Part shown: in pieces, positions 5,055 to 5,592 of the stretch
How positions within the stretch are numbered: the stretch's first letter is position 1
Layout of the letters: every line of letters begins with the position of its first letter
Origin: an uncultured Erysipelotrichaceae bacterium
GTDB taxonomy: Bacteria; Bacillota_I; Bacilli_A; RFN20; CAG-826
DNA length: 5,592 nt
Assembly (NCBI GenBank): GCA_902791085.1
Contig: CADAUN010000097.1
Span: 1-5,592 of the forward strand
Reading direction: 5' to 3'
The notes under the pieces: model-generated
Database searches by the model: none
Seen by the model: only the letters and a program-made list of their open reading frames with translations
What the model was told of the DNA's origin: nothing
Program-made: the position numbers and the translations under genes

Positions 5055-5592
5055 TTAAATGGCAACGGGGATCTTTTGCCCCAGTTTTTCATATTCGTAA
5101 TCTTCGAGTTCGAAACTATCGACGGTAAAGTCGTAAAAGTTTGTAATCGAGGTATCCATCTTTAGTTTAGGCGCTGGATGCTGTGGCTTTGCCATGACTT
5201 CTTTGACCAAATCGATATGGCGATCATAAAGATGAGCATCGGCAATAACATGAATCAACGTGCCAGCTTTAAGGCCAGAAACTTGAGCGAACATCATGAG
5301 CAACAAAGAATATTGCAAGACGTTCCAGTTGTTCGCGGTTAACATGTCGTTCGACCGTTGATTCAAAATGCCATTCAAGGTATCACCAGAAACATTAAAG
5401 GTCATCGAATAGGCACAGGGATATAGATGCATTTCGTGAAGGTCTTCAAAATTATAGATATTGGTCAAAATACGACGGGATGTCGGATGATGTTTTAAAT
5501 CATAAAGAACACGATCTACCTGATCAAATTCGCCTTCTGGGTAAATGGCCTTTTTTGCGAGCTGATAACCATAGGCTTTGCCAATCGATCCG
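5055..5592 (-). CDS. thyA: Thymidylate synthase, C-terminal 178 residues (N-terminus beyond window)
   Basis: ThyA methylates dUMP to dTMP using 5,10-methylene-tetrahydrofolate and releases dihydrofolate. The reading frame is open to the right edge and begins GSIGKAYGYQLAKKA, so the gene continues outside; a TTG at 5466-5468 is an internal Leu codon, not the start. Motifs in order are DLKHHPTSRRIL (dUMP phosphate-binding arginines), LYPCAYS with the catalytic Cys (codon 5415-5417), NQRSND, the NNWNVLQY segment with the substrate Asn, DAHLYDRH, and the canonical C-terminus PVAI, whose end closes the active site. PCAY and QRSND resemble the Bacillus subtilis ThyA type rather than the E. coli APCH form. 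It is followed by folA after 5 bp, forming an operon. Its promoter lies outside the window. Confidence 0.96.
   Translation of the reverse strand, partial: GSIGKAYGYQLAKKAIYPEGEFDQVDRVLYDLKHHPTSRRILTNIYNFEDLHEMHLYPCAYSMTFNVSGDTLNGILNQRSNDMLTANNWNVLQYSLLLMMFAQVSGLKAGTLIHVIADAHLYDRHIDLVKEVMAKPQHPAPKLKMDTSITNFYDFTVDSFELEDYEYEKLGQKIPVAI

Noticed and set aside
5055..5468. A short 137-residue protein starting at 5468 (TTG) as a complete gene
   Set aside because: The conserved thymidylate synthase sequence continues upstream in the same frame to the window edge, so this is only the C-terminal part of thyA.

Overview
The window looks like chromosomal DNA of a low-to-moderate GC Gram-positive bacterium (Bacillota). 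The reasons are a Bacillus-type thymidylate synthase next to folA, a DhaS-like TetR regulator, an oleate hydratase very close to the staphylococcal and lactobacillary enzymes, and a type II-style CRISPR repeat. The standard bacterial code applies: tryptophans are TGG, and TGA is used as a stop by the transporter gene, so a Mycoplasma-type code is unlikely. Erysipelotrichia or a related gut lineage is my guess at the group, but the sequence alone does not settle it.

Layout. Positions 1-541 hold the trailer end of a CRISPR array: one cut repeat, seven identical full 36-bp repeats, one degenerate last repeat, and eight spacers of 29-30 bp. The repeat sequence and the degenerate right-hand repeat indicate rightward crRNA synthesis, with the leader, and probably the cas genes and tracrRNA, to the left of the window. 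A Rho-independent terminator (542-574) reading leftward abuts the last repeat and ends the next gene. All remaining genes are on the minus strand. In transcription order they are thyA (C-terminal part, cut by the right edge), folA, an MFS transporter, a TetR-family regulator, and oleate hydratase (ohyA).

How they work together. thyA and folA are 5 bp apart and form the usual couple: ThyA oxidises methylene-tetrahydrofolate to dihydrofolate while making dTMP, and DHFR reduces the dihydrofolate again. A 154-bp gap with a candidate promoter separates them from the transporter-tetR-ohyA group. That group reads as a possible unsaturated-fatty-acid response module: OhyA hydrates oleate-type fatty acids, the TetR protein is the likely switch, and the MFS protein is a possible exporter. 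Only the OhyA assignment is strong; the link between the three is inferred from context. The tetR start region carries an extended -10 box placed so that the mRNA could be leaderless, overlapped by a 14-bp inverted repeat that is a good candidate autoregulatory operator. Related TTTTGWCA elements recur upstream of ohyA.

I found no clearly new system. The points most worth a second look are the self-complementary CRISPR spacer, the leaderless/operator arrangement at tetR, the divergent DHFR active site, and the zero-gap convergence of ohyA with the CRISPR array.
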